Assembly: GCA_035528715.1 (NCBI GenBank)
Contig: DATKYB010000051.1
Location: 1 to 64,000 of the forward strand
Length of the DNA stretch: 64,000 nt
DNA from: Nitrospinota bacterium
GTDB taxonomy: Bacteria; JADFOP01; DATKYB01
Direction of reading: 5' to 3'
Under the pieces are notes generated by a model. The model was not told the DNA's origin. It saw only the letters and a list, made by a program, of their open reading frames with translations, and did not search any database. The position numbers and the translations under genes were made by a program. The stretch's first letter is position 1. Every line of letters starts with the position of its first letter. This document shows, piece by piece, positions 24,827 to 35,472 of the stretch.

Positions 24827-25705
24827 GTGAAAAGAATGATGTTAAAGAGAATGATGATCATTATATTCGGATTCTTCCTTAGTATCTATGGATGTACTCC
24901 TCAAAGATTAGCAATAAATGCAGCGGCTTCCCTTATCGATTTTAATCTTATCTCTTTTAATGAAGAAGAGGATCCAGAATTAGCTAAGATAGCAGGTGCC
25001 TCAAACCTAAAGCTTCTAGAAGGATTGATTAAGGCCGATCCTTCAAATGAAAGGCTTCTAATCTGGGCTGCACAAGCTTTTGGCGGTTATGCTTTTTTGT
25101 TCGTTGAAGACGATGATTCTAAAAGGGCAGAAATGCTTTATAAAAGAGGGGCGGATTACGGGTTGAGGGTATTAAAAAAGAAGGGAGGTTTCAAAAAGGC
25201 GCTTAAGGGAGACATTGAAGAATTTAAAAGCTCTTTGAAGGATTTTGATAAGGAGGATATATCCTCCCTTTTTTGGACAACCTATTGCTGGGGGGGATGG
25301 ATCAATCTGAACAGGGATTCTCCTCAGGCATTGGTAGGTATTCCAAAAGTAAAGCTCTTAATGGAGAGGATCTTAGTGTTAAATGAAGAGTATTATTATG
25401 GGAGTCCGCATCTTTTATTGGCAACCTACTACTCAAGCAGACCAAGGATGCTTGGTGGAGACCCTGAAAAGGCAAAGCATCATTTTGAAAGGGCTGTTTC
25501 TTTGAGTAAAGGAAAATTTTTAATAAGCTATTTTCTATATGCCAGATTCTATGCGGTTCAGGTGCAAGACGAAGAACTATTTAAGAGATTAATCGATAAA
25601 GTATTGGAGACCTCACCCGATATATTACCTGAACAGAGATTATCTAATCAAGTAGCAAAGAGAAAGGCAAAGGGGTCTCTAAGGGATATGGCTCAATATT
25701 TTTAG
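24827..25705 (+). CDS. TRAP transporter TatT component (TPR-like lipoprotein)
   Basis: This 292-residue lipoprotein (signal ending in SIYGC, Cys at about 22) resembles TatT, the TRAP-associated TPR-like partner first studied in Treponema pallidum (Tp0956). NAAASLIDFNLISFNEEEDPELAKIAGASNLKLLEGLIKADPSNERLLIWAAQAFGGYAF and YYYGSPHLLLATYYSSRPRMLGGDPEKAKHHFERAVSL are typical. TatT binds the solute receptor TatP, possibly to receive hydrophobic ligands at the outer membrane. The GTG start is the first of a four-gene TRAP operon. Confidence 0.88.
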   Translation: MKRMMLKRMMIIIFGFFLSIYGCTPQRLAINAAASLIDFNLISFNEEEDPELAKIAGASNLKLLEGLIKADPSNERLLIWAAQAFGGYAFLFVEDDDSKRAEMLYKRGADYGLRVLKKKGGFKKALKGDIEEFKSSLKDFDKEDISSLFWTTYCWGGWINLNRDSPQALVGIPKVKLLMERILVLNEEYYYGSPHLLLATYYSSRPRMLGGDPEKAKHHFERAVSLSKGKFLISYFLYARFYAVQVQDEELFKRLIDKVLETSPDILPEQRLSNQVAKRKAKGSLRDMAQYF

Positions 25706-25719
25706 GAGATTGTATTCAA

Positions 25720-26721
25720 ATGAAACTCTTTATAAAGATTGTATTACTCGCTTTATTTCTTATGGCTAATGATACCCTCCATGCATCGCAGTATGAAATC
25801 AAATTCTCCACACTAGCCCCTGAGGGATCTACATGGATGAAGGTGATGAGAGAGTTAGATAAGAGTGTTCAGGAGGCCACAAAGGGAAATTTAAAATTTA
25901 AGATCTTTCCTGGGGGTGTTTCAGGTGATGAAAAGGATGTTCTACGCAAGATGAGACTGGGACAAGTCCATTCCGCTGCTTTTACCGGTGTGGGTTTGGG
26001 TGAGGTCCTCCCTTCAATTCGGGTTCTCGATCTTCCCTTTCTTGTTCGAAGTTATAAAGAGGTCGATTATCTCCGTCAAAAATTATATCCGTTTTTTTAT
26101 GATTCCTTTGAGAAAAAGGGTTTTGTCCTGCTTGCCTGGGCAGAGGTCGGTTTTGTCTATTTCTATTCCAAGGAAAAGATAGCTTCGATCCAAGACATGA
26201 AAAGACTCAAGATGTGGGTGTGGGAAGGAGACCCATTAGCCAGTGAGTTCTTTAAGGCCATTAATGTCAACCCTATTCCTCTCTCTGTTCCTGATGTGCA
26301 TACATCCTTGCAGACAGGACTCATAGAGGCAGCTTATACCTCTCCCCTCGGTGTGATTGTGCTTCAGTGGTTTACAAAGATAAGATTTATGCTCGATCTT
26401 CCTATGACCAATGCTACGGCTGCTATTCTTATAAAAAAGAACACCTTTGATAAACTTCCCAAAGAGATGCAGGATATCCTTAAGCAAAAGACAGAAGAGC
26501 ATATGAGAAGACTGGTTACTCTTACGAGAAAGGATAATAATCAATCCATTGAGGTTTTAAAAAAGAATAGGATAGAATTGGTGTCCCCTTCAAAGGGTCA
26601 AATTGAAGAATACAATCAAGCGGGAAAGAGTGTGAGGGAGATGCTTATAGGTAAGCTTTATAACAGGGAGCTTCTCGAAAAGGTGATTCATAACTTAGAG
26701 GAATTTAGAAAGAAGCCCTGA
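25720..26721 (+). CDS. TRAP transporter solute-binding protein (DctP/TatP type)
   Basis: This is the periplasmic receptor of the TRAP transporter. Its 333 residues begin with a signal peptide (LFIKIVLLALFLMANDTLHA), then the DctP fold YEIKFSTLAPEGSTWMKVMRELDKSV, GGVSGDEKDVLRKMRLGQVHSAAFTGVGLGEVLPSIRVLDLPFL and the ligand-region MKRLKMWVWEGDPLASEFFKAI. WEGDPLA with an acidic residue differs from the Arg-containing carboxylate site of classic DctP, so the ligand is probably not a simple C4-dicarboxylate. It follows tatT by 14 bases. Confidence 0.92.
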   Translation: MKLFIKIVLLALFLMANDTLHASQYEIKFSTLAPEGSTWMKVMRELDKSVQEATKGNLKFKIFPGGVSGDEKDVLRKMRLGQVHSAAFTGVGLGEVLPSIRVLDLPFLVRSYKEVDYLRQKLYPFFYDSFEKKGFVLLAWAEVGFVYFYSKEKIASIQDMKRLKMWVWEGDPLASEFFKAINVNPIPLSVPDVHTSLQTGLIEAAYTSPLGVIVLQWFTKIRFMLDLPMTNATAAILIKKNTFDKLPKEMQDILKQKTEEHMRRLVTLTRKDNNQSIEVLKKNRIELVSPSKGQIEEYNQAGKSVREMLIGKLYNRELLEKVIHNLEEFRKKP

Positions 26722-26869
26722 AAAAAATTTAGGGCAGAATTATTTTCCCCATTCAATTTGGCCTTTTTCTTTTTATTATCTAAGGCCCTTTTGGAAATTA
26801 TCCTTAAATTGTTAAGAGATTATAAATTTATGTTTTTTCAACTTTTCTTGATAAAGAAATTATTTTTAT

Positions 26870-27364
26870 ATGCAAATTTTTAAAGATATTGATCAATTTT
26901 TGAAAAGGGTTGAGGAGACCATTTTAATATCTTTTGTGATACTTATGGTCTTCTTGGCATTTTTCCAAGTTGTTCTTAGAAATATCTTCTCAGCTGGCAT
27001 TATCTGGGCAGATATATTTTTAAGGCACCTTGTACTCTGGATCGGTCTTTTGGGCGCGGTTTTGGTAACCAGTGAGCGAAGACATATCAAAATAGATATT
27101 TTTTCAAAATTCTTCTCCGAAAAAGCACAACCCAAGATTTATCTAGGCATGGATACCCTTTCCCTCTTTGTTACGATCTTGCTTACAAAGGCCTCCTACA
27201 CATTTGTAGTATCAGAGAAACTCGGAGGAAGCCTTCTCTTTTTAAATATACCTACATGGGTAATGGAATCAATCATACCGATTGCCTTTGCCCTTATATC
27301 TCTTCATTTCTTAATCAGGATATTTGAGGGGATTTATGAAATTGTAAGAAAGGAATCTCGATGA
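26870..27364 (+). CDS. TRAP transporter small permease (DctQ)
   Basis: This 164-residue membrane protein with four spans has the family pattern VEETILISFVILMVFLAFFQVVLRNIF, then WADIFLRHLVLWIGLLGAVLVTSERRHIKID and a C-terminal IPIAFALISLHFLIRI. It works with DctM and lies 148 bases after the binding protein. Its last four bases overlap the start of dctM (ATGA), showing translational coupling. The ribosome site is weak. Confidence 0.92.
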   Translation: MQIFKDIDQFLKRVEETILISFVILMVFLAFFQVVLRNIFSAGIIWADIFLRHLVLWIGLLGAVLVTSERRHIKIDIFSKFFSEKAQPKIYLGMDTLSLFVTILLTKASYTFVVSEKLGGSLLFLNIPTWVMESIIPIAFALISLHFLIRIFEGIYEIVRKESR

Positions 27365-28638
27365 CATTTCTTGTTGGATTGATCCTTTTATTGGCTTTGC
27401 TTGGTGTCCCCCTTTTTGTTGTGATATCTTCGATTGCTCTCTTGGGATTCTACAGCATCGATATCAATTCAGCTGCTATCATTGTTGAGATGTACAGGAT
27501 GACCAGTTCCTCCACCCTTATAGCCATTCCCCTCTTTACATTAGCGGGCTATATTATGGCTGAAAGCAATACGCCTCTTCGTCTTGTCAATCTCTCAAAA
27601 GCCTTTTTCGGTTGGCTACCTGGCGGGTTGGCTATAGTTACATTAGTAGCATGCGCCTTTTTTACGGCCTTTACTGGGGCTTCTGGTGTTACCATTATTG
27701 CTCTAGGCGGTATTCTTTATCCCATACTCCTAAAGGAGAAGTATCCCGAGGGATTTTCTCTTGGGCTTATCACATCATCTGGAGGTTTGGGCCTTCTCTT
27801 TCCTCCTAGCCTCCCGATTATCATGTACGGTCTTATCGCTCAAACCAGTATAGATAAACTATTTGTGGCTGGTATCATCCCAGGCCTTATTTTGATAGCT
27901 GTTCTTTCTCTTTATAGTGTCAAAAAAGGTTACTCATCAAAGGTGCCGAAGGAACCCTTTTCTTTTGAAAATGCTATAAAATCTGTTAAAGAAGCTGTCT
28001 GGGAGATTCCCCTTCCCTTTATTATTCTTATTGGTATTTATGGAGGCTACTTTACGGCAAGTGAGGCTGCTGCAATAACAGCCTTTTATATCCTGATTGT
28101 AGAGGTCTTTATATATAAAGACCTCAATCTCTTTAAAGATATCCCGCGCATCACCAAAGAGAGCATGCTGCTTGTTGGTGGTATCCTGATTGTCTTAGGT
28201 ACAGCCTTGGGTCTCACTAATTTCCTCATTGACCAGCAAATACCGATGAAATTACTAGGTTTTATGAAGACCTATGTAACACATAAGATCGTATTCTTAA
28301 TCTTATTAAACATTTTTCTCCTTATGGTGGGGTGCCTCATGGATATATTTTCTGCTATCATCGTGGTGGTACCCCTCATCATCCCTATTGCAAAAGACTT
28401 TGGAATACATCCTATACATTTAGGCATCATTTTTCTCACCAATTTAGAGATCGGATATTCTACACCTCCTGTGGGCATCAATCTCTTTATCTCCAGTTTT
28501 AGATTTAAAGAGCCTGTTTTAAAATTATACGGAGCGACCTTACCCTTTGTTGCCATACGCCTTCCTATCCTTATTCTCATAACATATCTACCTATTTTAA
28601 GCTTGAAGTTAGTAGAAATAATCTGGGGGAGTTATTAA
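27361..28638 (+). CDS. TRAP transporter large permease (DctM)
   Basis: The 425-residue large subunit is the ion-coupled transport channel. About twelve spans are present, with TRAP signatures PLFTLAGYIMAES, AFFTAFTGASGVTIIALGGILYPILLK, GLLFPPSLPIIMYGLIAQTSIDKLFVAGIIPG and NLEIGYSTPPVGINLFISSF. It is complete and is the last gene of the TRAP operon. tgt follows after 27 bases without a clear terminator, so read-through into tgt is possible. Confidence 0.95.
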   Translation: MTFLVGLILLLALLGVPLFVVISSIALLGFYSIDINSAAIIVEMYRMTSSSTLIAIPLFTLAGYIMAESNTPLRLVNLSKAFFGWLPGGLAIVTLVACAFFTAFTGASGVTIIALGGILYPILLKEKYPEGFSLGLITSSGGLGLLFPPSLPIIMYGLIAQTSIDKLFVAGIIPGLILIAVLSLYSVKKGYSSKVPKEPFSFENAIKSVKEAVWEIPLPFIILIGIYGGYFTASEAAAITAFYILIVEVFIYKDLNLFKDIPRITKESMLLVGGILIVLGTALGLTNFLIDQQIPMKLLGFMKTYVTHKIVFLILLNIFLLMVGCLMDIFSAIIVVVPLIIPIAKDFGIHPIHLGIIFLTNLEIGYSTPPVGINLFISSFRFKEPVLKLYGATLPFVAIRLPILILITYLPILSLKLVEIIWGSY

Positions 28639-29793
<1,155 letters not shown>

Positions 29794-29808
29794 TTTTTTG
29801 TTAAATAG

Positions 29809-29837
29809 TTGACAATCTCTTGAGAATTTGATATTTT
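29809..29837 (+). promoter_or_regulatory. Promoter for yajC-secD-secF
   Basis: TTGACA (29809-29814), a 17-base spacer and TATTTT (29832-29837), placed about 45 bases before the yajC start. It suggests that the Sec translocon accessory genes have their own promoter distinct from tgt. Confidence 0.6.
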
Positions 29838-29895
29838 TTCACTTTTAAAATCTTGTTGATAACTAACGAGTTCAGCAAATAAGGGGGTGAGGATA

Positions 29896-30213
29896 TTGTT
29901 CATTGATTCAGTTTATGCCATGGGTGGTTCACCACTTCAAGGAGGTGGAAGTACTTTCAGTGCTTTTGTACCTCTTATCTTAATCTTTGTCATATTCTAT
30001 TTTCTTTTGATCAGGCCACAACAGAAAAAACAGAAAGATCATAGAAGGATGATCGATAGCTTAAAAAAGGGTGATGAAGTCGTAACATCAGGAGGAATTC
30101 ACGGGAGTATAGCAAAGGTTAAAGACGACATAGTACATCTTGAGGTGTCTGAACAGGTGAAGCTGAGAGTCAGTAGGTCAGCCATAGCCATGATCAAGAA
30201 GAAAAGTGAATAG
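29896..30213 (+). CDS. yajC: Sec translocon accessory subunit YajC
   Basis: This small one-span inner-membrane protein associates with SecDF. The membrane segment FVPLILIFVIFYFLLIRPQQKKQKDH is typical, followed by KKGDEVVTSGGIHGSIAKVKDDIVHLEV. I prefer the TTG at 29896 (105 residues), since AGGGGGTGA sits nine bases before it, as before the TTG of rpsF; the GTG at 29887 overlaps that ribosome site. It is followed by secD and secF in the usual order. Confidence 0.93.
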   Translation: MFIDSVYAMGGSPLQGGGSTFSAFVPLILIFVIFYFLLIRPQQKKQKDHRRMIDSLKKGDEVVTSGGIHGSIAKVKDDIVHLEVSEQVKLRVSRSAIAMIKKKSE

Positions 30214-30347
30214 ATAAATATTTTATCTTTAAGTTGAGAATTATACCGGTTAACCGTTGTTTTTGATCATTAACTTTATATAATCGGTCGAGTTCTTTAT
30301 AATTTCTATTACTTAAAAAACAATTTTTTTAGAAGTAGGGAATGGGT

Positions 30348-31895
30348 ATGAAAAGGAATTTGATGTGGAGAATATTACTCATCATTTTTATTCTTGTAAT
30401 CTCTCTTTGGTCTGCCACGCCTTTAAAAGAAAAGATAAAATTAGGTTTAGATCTCCAAGGTGGTATGCATCTTATTCTGGAGGTAGAGACGGAAAAGGCA
30501 GTGGAAAACGCTGTTGAGAGGATAGTGGATAATATAAGAAGTGATCTCAGAAAAGAAAGGATAAGACAGGTAAGTATAAAGAAAGATGAAAAAAACAATA
30601 TTATTTTTGAACCGATATCTGATCGGGACTTAAAAAAGATTGAGAAGATAATAAAGAGTTATTCTTTAGAGAGAGCATGGGAGGACAAGGAAGGTCATAT
30701 AGCCTATTCCTTTATGGGTCGAAATGTAAAAAGAATTAAAGAAAATGCAGTTGACCAGGCATTAGAAACGATTCGCAACCGTATTGACCAGTTTGGAGTA
30801 GCAGAACCAACACTACAAAGACAGGGGAAGAAGAGGATTCTTATTCAACTTCCTGGGGTGAAAGATCCTGATAGGGCTATAAACTTAATAGGAAAAACAG
30901 CATTGTTAGAGTTTAAACTGGTTGATGAAGATCATAGTATAGAGGAGGCTTTAAAAGGAAAAATCCCTCAAGGATATGAAATTTTATATGAAAAAAAGAT
31001 TGATAAAGTGTCTGGAAAAGTAACACAAAGACCCCATCTCTTAAAAAAGAGGACACTCCTTACAGGAGAATATCTTACCAATGCCGAGGTAAGAATAGAT
31101 TCACGACAGTTCAATGAACCTTATGTCCTTATAAACTTTGATAAAACAGGGGCTCGTATCTTTAAGAAGATAACAGGTGACAATGTAGGAAAAGGACTTG
31201 CTATTATTTTAGATAGAAATGTCTATTCAGCCCCTGTGATTAGAGAAAAAATTCCTGGCGGAAGTGCTCAGATATCTGGTTCTTTTACGATGGAGGAAGC
31301 TCATGATCTTGCTATTGTCTTAAGGGCAGGTGCCTTGCCTGCTCCAGTAAAGATTCTGGAAAACAGGACTGTTGGACCATCTCTTGGTAAGGATTCTGTT
31401 GAAAAAGGGATAAACTCCATGATATTGGGGGGTATTTTAGTAATAGTTTTTATGTTTATTTATTACAGGTTATCGGGTTTAGTAGCGGACGGAGCGCTCA
31501 TATTGAATATTTTACTCCTTGTGGGTGCAATAGGATATTTTAGGGCTACCTTGACCCTTCCAGGTATAGCAGGAATTATATTGACAATCGGAATGGCAGT
31601 TGATGCCAATGTATTGATATTTGAGAGGATTCGAGAGGAATTAAGGTTAGGAAAAACAGTGAGGGCAGCTGTGGATGGAGGTTTTTCAAAGGCATTTCGA
31701 ACGATTCTTGATGCAAATGTGACGACACTGATAGCTGCCATTTTCCTCTTTCAATTTGGAACTGGGCCAGTTAAAGGTTTTGCGGTTACCCTTATAATAG
31801 GAATAATCGCCAGCATGTTTACAGCTATCTTTGTTTCTAGGGTTGTATTTGATCTTGTTCTCAGCAGAGTAAGGGTGAAAAAGTTAAGCATATAA
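30348..31895 (+). CDS. secD: Protein translocase subunit SecD
   Basis: SecD helps drive preprotein export from the periplasmic side using the proton gradient. The protein (515 residues from the ATG at 30348, which has TAGGGA upstream; ATG 30342 is an alternative) has the D1 motif GLDLQGGMHLILEV, a large periplasmic region (IRNRIDQFGVAEPTLQRQG) and five C-terminal spans with GAIGYFRATLTLPGIAGIILTIGMAVDANVLIFERIREE. It forms an operon with yajC and secF. Confidence 0.97.
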   Translation: MKRNLMWRILLIIFILVISLWSATPLKEKIKLGLDLQGGMHLILEVETEKAVENAVERIVDNIRSDLRKERIRQVSIKKDEKNNIIFEPISDRDLKKIEKIIKSYSLERAWEDKEGHIAYSFMGRNVKRIKENAVDQALETIRNRIDQFGVAEPTLQRQGKKRILIQLPGVKDPDRAINLIGKTALLEFKLVDEDHSIEEALKGKIPQGYEILYEKKIDKVSGKVTQRPHLLKKRTLLTGEYLTNAEVRIDSRQFNEPYVLINFDKTGARIFKKITGDNVGKGLAIILDRNVYSAPVIREKIPGGSAQISGSFTMEEAHDLAIVLRAGALPAPVKILENRTVGPSLGKDSVEKGINSMILGGILVIVFMFIYYRLSGLVADGALILNILLLVGAIGYFRATLTLPGIAGIILTIGMAVDANVLIFERIREELRLGKTVRAAVDGGFSKAFRTILDANVTTLIAAIFLFQFGTGPVKGFAVTLIIGIIASMFTAIFVSRVVFDLVLSRVRVKKLSI

Positions 31896-31924
31896 TGACT
31901 TTTAGGAGTGAGAAATAGAATAAT

Positions 31925-32830
31925 ATGGAAATTATAAAGCCAGGTATCAATATTAATTTTATTAGCAAAAGGAAAACTTTTCTCATTTTATCATCTGCAA
32001 TCATTATTGTCGGAATCAGCTCATTTTTAATAAAGGGGGGATTTAACTACGGGATTGACTTTGTAGGGGGGACTTTAGTTCAGTTAAGATTTCAAAAAGA
32101 TATTAAAATAGATGAAATTAGAGAGGGACTTAGAGGTGTAGATTTAGGAGACAGTGTTATCCAACATTTTGGTAATGAAAAGGAAATCTTAATCAGGGTA
32201 GAGAAATCAGAATCTGGCCTTGAGGGGATGCAAGGAGATATTAAGAGAGCTCTAGCGGAATCTCCTGATCTAGGAAAATTTGAGGTTGAGAGAACAGAAA
32301 TGGTTGGTCCCCAGGTTGGAAAGGATTTGAGAAGAAAAGCATTATTAGCTATATCTTATGCCCTTTTAGGGATTGTTTTTTATGTTGCATGGAGATTTGA
32401 GTTTAAGTATGCAGTGGCTGCTATTATTGCATTGCTCCATGATGTTTTGTTTACCTTAACTGCCTTTTCATTGACAAATAGAGAGATTAATCTTCCTATT
32501 ATTGCAGCCCTATTGGCTATCATCGGCTATTCTCTAAACGATACAATAGTTGTCTTTGATCGAATCAGAGAGAACCTAAAGGTTCGAAAGAAAGAGGCCT
32601 ATGAGGTAACAATTAACAATAGTATTAATGAGACCCTCAGTCGGACATTGTTGACTTCCCTAACGACTCTCATTGTTCTCGTGGTCCTCTTTTTCTTGGG
32701 GGGCGAGGTAATCAATAATTTTTCCTTTGCCCTCATCGTAGGGGTAATCGTCGGAACATATTCTTCTATTTTTATTGCCAGCCCCATCTTAGTAATGTGG
32801 CGGTCTAAGTCAAAACGTAAAGCTTTATAA
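31925..32830 (+). CDS. secF: Protein translocase subunit SecF
   Basis: SecF is the partner of SecD. Its 301 residues show the family motif GGFNYGIDFVGGTLVQLRF at about residues 38-56, a short periplasmic domain, and five further spans with IAALLAIIGYSLNDTIVVFDRIREN and SLTTLIVLVVLFFLGGEVINNFSFALIVGVIVGTYSSIF. It ends with a basic RSKSKRK tail. Next to it is an independent promoter for speB. Confidence 0.97.
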   Translation: MEIIKPGININFISKRKTFLILSSAIIIVGISSFLIKGGFNYGIDFVGGTLVQLRFQKDIKIDEIREGLRGVDLGDSVIQHFGNEKEILIRVEKSESGLEGMQGDIKRALAESPDLGKFEVERTEMVGPQVGKDLRRKALLAISYALLGIVFYVAWRFEFKYAVAAIIALLHDVLFTLTAFSLTNREINLPIIAALLAIIGYSLNDTIVVFDRIRENLKVRKKEAYEVTINNSINETLSRTLLTSLTTLIVLVVLFFLGGEVINNFSFALIVGVIVGTYSSIFIASPILVMWRSKSKRKAL

Positions 32831-32867
32831 AGATTATTTAAACATTTTCTGTATTTCAAGTTTCTCC

Positions 32868-32897
32868 TTGACAAGAAAAAAAAAAGATGTATATTAA
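32868..32897 (+). promoter_or_regulatory. Promoter for speB
   Basis: A perfect -35 TTGACA (32868-32873) is followed by an A-rich 18-base spacer and TATTAA (32892-32897). The start codon of speB lies about 40 bases further on. Confidence 0.6.
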
Positions 32898-32936
32898 TAC
32901 TTTTTTAAAAATAGAGAATAATTTATTCATCTATAA

Positions 32937-33818
32937 ATGTCTAAAAAAGATTTCTTCATACCCAATAATTTTGGGGGGTTGCCTTTAAAATATTCAAATC
33001 ATGAAGGTTCAAGAGTACTAATTATTCCCATTCCTTATGAACGAACCGTTTCTTATAGAAAAGGAACAAGAAAGGGTCCTCGAGCCATTATTGAGGCTTC
33101 AAAAAATCTTGAGCTTTATGATGAGGAACTCAAGGAGGAAATATATAAAATAGGAATTCATACCTTAAATGAAATAAAACCTCTTTGTGATGATCCAAAG
33201 GAGATGATTGAAAAGGTATTTGAAATTATTTCACCAGAGGTAAAGGTGGGGAGATTAGTTATTACTCTGGGGGGTGAACATTCTATTACGATTGCTTCTG
33301 TTAAGGCTCATAGAGAAAAATTTAAAAATCTTTCAGTATTACAATTAGATGCTCATGCCGATTTAAGAGATTCCTATTGTGGAACAAAATATAGTCATGC
33401 CTCCGTGATAAGAAGAATACTGGATTTTACCCCTGTTACTCAGGTGGGTATAAGAAGCCTTTCTAAAGAGGAGGCAGACTTTGTCAAAAAGAGAAAAAGA
33501 GTAGTGTTTTTTGCTAAAGACATCTTTAAAAATAAGACCTTTTTTGAAGAGATTATGTCTTCTCTCTCTGAAGAGGTCTATCTAACTATAGACCTTGATG
33601 TCCTTGACCCCTCTATTATGCCTTCTGTGGGGACTCCTGAACCTGGTGGATTCCAGTGGTATGACATATTGAATTTCCTTCACACTCTTTCTCAAAGAAA
33701 AAAAATTGTTGGATTCGATGTTGTTGAATTGGCTCCAATATCAGGCAATGTCTCCCCTGATTTTTTAGCAGCAAGACTCATATATAAGTTAATAGGGTAC
33801 ATATTTAAAGGAAATTAG
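32937..33818 (+). CDS. speB: Agmatinase/arginase family ureohydrolase
   Basis: This 293-residue binuclear-manganese ureohydrolase fits agmatinase (agmatine to putrescine and urea). The metal ligands are visible: GGEHSITI (about residues 112-119), LDAHADLRDSY with His and Asp ligands (about 137-147), and TIDLDVLDPSIMPSVGTPEPGG (about 218-239). Agmatinase rather than arginase is favoured by the short N-terminus and the motif spacing, but substrate specificity cannot be proven by eye. It has its own promoter and is followed by dksA. Confidence 0.9.
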   Translation: MSKKDFFIPNNFGGLPLKYSNHEGSRVLIIPIPYERTVSYRKGTRKGPRAIIEASKNLELYDEELKEEIYKIGIHTLNEIKPLCDDPKEMIEKVFEIISPEVKVGRLVITLGGEHSITIASVKAHREKFKNLSVLQLDAHADLRDSYCGTKYSHASVIRRILDFTPVTQVGIRSLSKEEADFVKKRKRVVFFAKDIFKNKTFFEEIMSSLSEEVYLTIDLDVLDPSIMPSVGTPEPGGFQWYDILNFLHTLSQRKKIVGFDVVELAPISGNVSPDFLAARLIYKLIGYIFKGN

Positions 33819-33845
33819 ATTTAATCTTTAATTTGGAGAACAAAA

Positions 33846-34214
33846 ATGGTTTCAAGCAAAGAATGGGAGGGACAAAAGAAGGTATTATTAGAAAAGAGGA
33901 AATATCTTTTAAAGAAAATATCTGAAAAAAAGTCTACTGAAGATAGTGCCTTAGAACTGGGTCATGGAGATGATTTAGATAAAGCATCGGCTTCAAGAGA
34001 TTTAGAGATACATTATATGTTAAGCAGTAGAGAAAGAGAAGAGTTAAAGGCAATAGATGAGGCTTTAAGAAAGATAGAAGACAAAGATAAAACGTATGGC
34101 ATTTGTGACATGTGTAGTAAGAAGATAAGCAAAAAGAGACTGTTGGCTTTACCTTTAACACCCTATTGCAGAGACTGTCAGTCAGAAATGGAAATGGAAT
34201 CTAAAGAGATATGA
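33846..34214 (+). CDS. dksA: DksA/TraR-type transcription regulator
   Basis: This 122-residue protein has a coiled-coil N-terminal hairpin (residues 8-80, with the loop motif ELGHGDDLDKASASRDLE) and a C-terminal four-cysteine zinc finger, CDMC...CRDC (about 90-115). DksA binds RNA polymerase and acts with ppGpp in the stringent response; DksA tips usually have DxxDxA, here DDLDKAS, so function is likely retained. It ends before a hairpin terminator, convergent with anmK. Confidence 0.9.
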   Translation: MVSSKEWEGQKKVLLEKRKYLLKKISEKKSTEDSALELGHGDDLDKASASRDLEIHYMLSSREREELKAIDEALRKIEDKDKTYGICDMCSKKISKKRLLALPLTPYCRDCQSEMEMESKEI

Positions 34215-34231
34215 GAATTTAACAATCATAA

Positions 34232-34258
34232 GAATTCGTGTATTACGAATCTTTTTTA
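34232..34258 (+). terminator. Terminator after dksA
   Basis: ATTCGTGTATTACGAAT forms a six-base-pair stem with a five-base loop, followed by CTTTTTT. It lies between the convergent ends of dksA and anmK. The AT-rich flank on the other side is less convincing for the minus strand. Confidence 0.7.
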
Positions 34259-34270
34259 AAATCCGCTATT

Positions 34271-35467
34271 TTATCTTTGAAACAGAAAAGAATTCTTAAG
34301 CTTTCCAGGAACAATCTTTCCTAAGATTGTCTTTTTCTTTGCACCAGTTACAAGGGGTAGATTATTTGGAATCCCAGAGATTGTTTCATTAGCAAGAATG
34401 CCAAATGCCATAGCCTCGAGTGCATCGGAAGAATAATGATAGTCCTCCATTGTATGAATTGATAGAGGTGCCAACCCCTTTTTTAACCAGGATAGTAAAG
34501 TAAGATTTTTAGTTCCTCCACCCCCGAAGATAATTCTCGAGAGATTAAATCTTGGGAGAACAAATAGTTTATAATTTAAAATAATAGAATCTGATGTAAA
34601 AGCAGTTACCGTACTTATCAGATCATTATCACTTATATTATACTTCTCTGCAATTTTTAAAATCCTATCAATAAAGTGATTTCCAAATTCTTCTCTACCA
34701 GTAGATTTTGGAGGAGGTTTTGTAATATAGGGATGATTCATAAGGATATCAAAAAGCCTTTTGTCAACCTTCCCTTTTGAAGCCCACTCTCCCATTTCAT
34801 CATATTTTTTATGATTTCTTGTAAGTTTTGAAATAATTCCATCAATAGCCATATTACCTGGTCCTGTATCAAAGGCAATGACTTTGTCAATATCATTATT
34901 GTCAGGAATTACAGTAACATTACTTATTCCTCCTATATTATGGACAGCCCTCGTCTCTTTTTTATTCCTAAAAAGGAGGTAGTGTACATAAGGCGTTAAG
35001 GGAGCCCCCATTCCTCCAGCAGCAATATCTCTTGGTCGGAAATCAGATACAGTAGTTATTCCTGTCATTTCAGCTATTATAGATGGCTCACCTATCTGAA
35101 GAGTTGAGGGTGTTTTTGCATTTTTTTTAGATGATTGATGAGGCATATGATAGATAGTTTGTCCATGAGAACCTATGAGGGCTATATCTCTTTTTTTCAT
35201 TTTGCTTTTTTTAATAATTTTTAAAGCTGCTCCAGCAAATACCTTCCCTAAAAGGAAATTTAAAGAACAGATTTGGTCTACCCTTGAACTATCTGGAGAT
35301 GATGCCTTCAGTATCTCCTTTTTTATTTTAGCTGGGTAGGGAAAGGTCTGAAAATCGACTAATTTAACCTTTGAATTTAATCCAAAGCCTTTTATATTTA
35401 CGATAGCTGCATCGACTCCATCAGCAGAAGTTCCTGAAACAAGGCCAATCACGTTTTTATCATCCAT
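34271..35467 (-). CDS. anmK: Anhydro-N-acetylmuramic acid kinase
   Basis: AnmK converts 1,6-anhydro-MurNAc from cell-wall recycling to MurNAc-6-phosphate. The 398-residue protein has GLVSGTSADGVDAAIV at the N-terminus (ATP/phosphate loop), IGSHGQTIYHMP (about 112-123), FRPRDIAAGGMGAPLTPYVHYLLF and the FDTGPGNMAIDG sugar/ATP region. It is the only minus-strand gene between 5.7 and 53 kb. It runs divergently from galU, with a palindromic element in the shared upstream region. Confidence 0.95.
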   Translation of the reverse strand: MDDKNVIGLVSGTSADGVDAAIVNIKGFGLNSKVKLVDFQTFPYPAKIKKEILKASSPDSSRVDQICSLNFLLGKVFAGAALKIIKKSKMKKRDIALIGSHGQTIYHMPHQSSKKNAKTPSTLQIGEPSIIAEMTGITTVSDFRPRDIAAGGMGAPLTPYVHYLLFRNKKETRAVHNIGGISNVTVIPDNNDIDKVIAFDTGPGNMAIDGIISKLTRNHKKYDEMGEWASKGKVDKRLFDILMNHPYITKPPPKSTGREEFGNHFIDRILKIAEKYNISDNDLISTVTAFTSDSIILNYKLFVLPRFNLSRIIFGGGGTKNLTLLSWLKKGLAPLSIHTMEDYHYSSDALEAMAFGILANETISGIPNNLPLVTGAKKKTILGKIVPGKLKNSFLFQR

Positions 35468-35472
35468 AGTTC

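Noticed and set aside
26722-26869. Terminator or gene between the TRAP binding protein and DctQ
   Set aside because: GGCCTT/AAGGCC can pair, but the loop is about 18 bases and the stem short; no reading frame has support.
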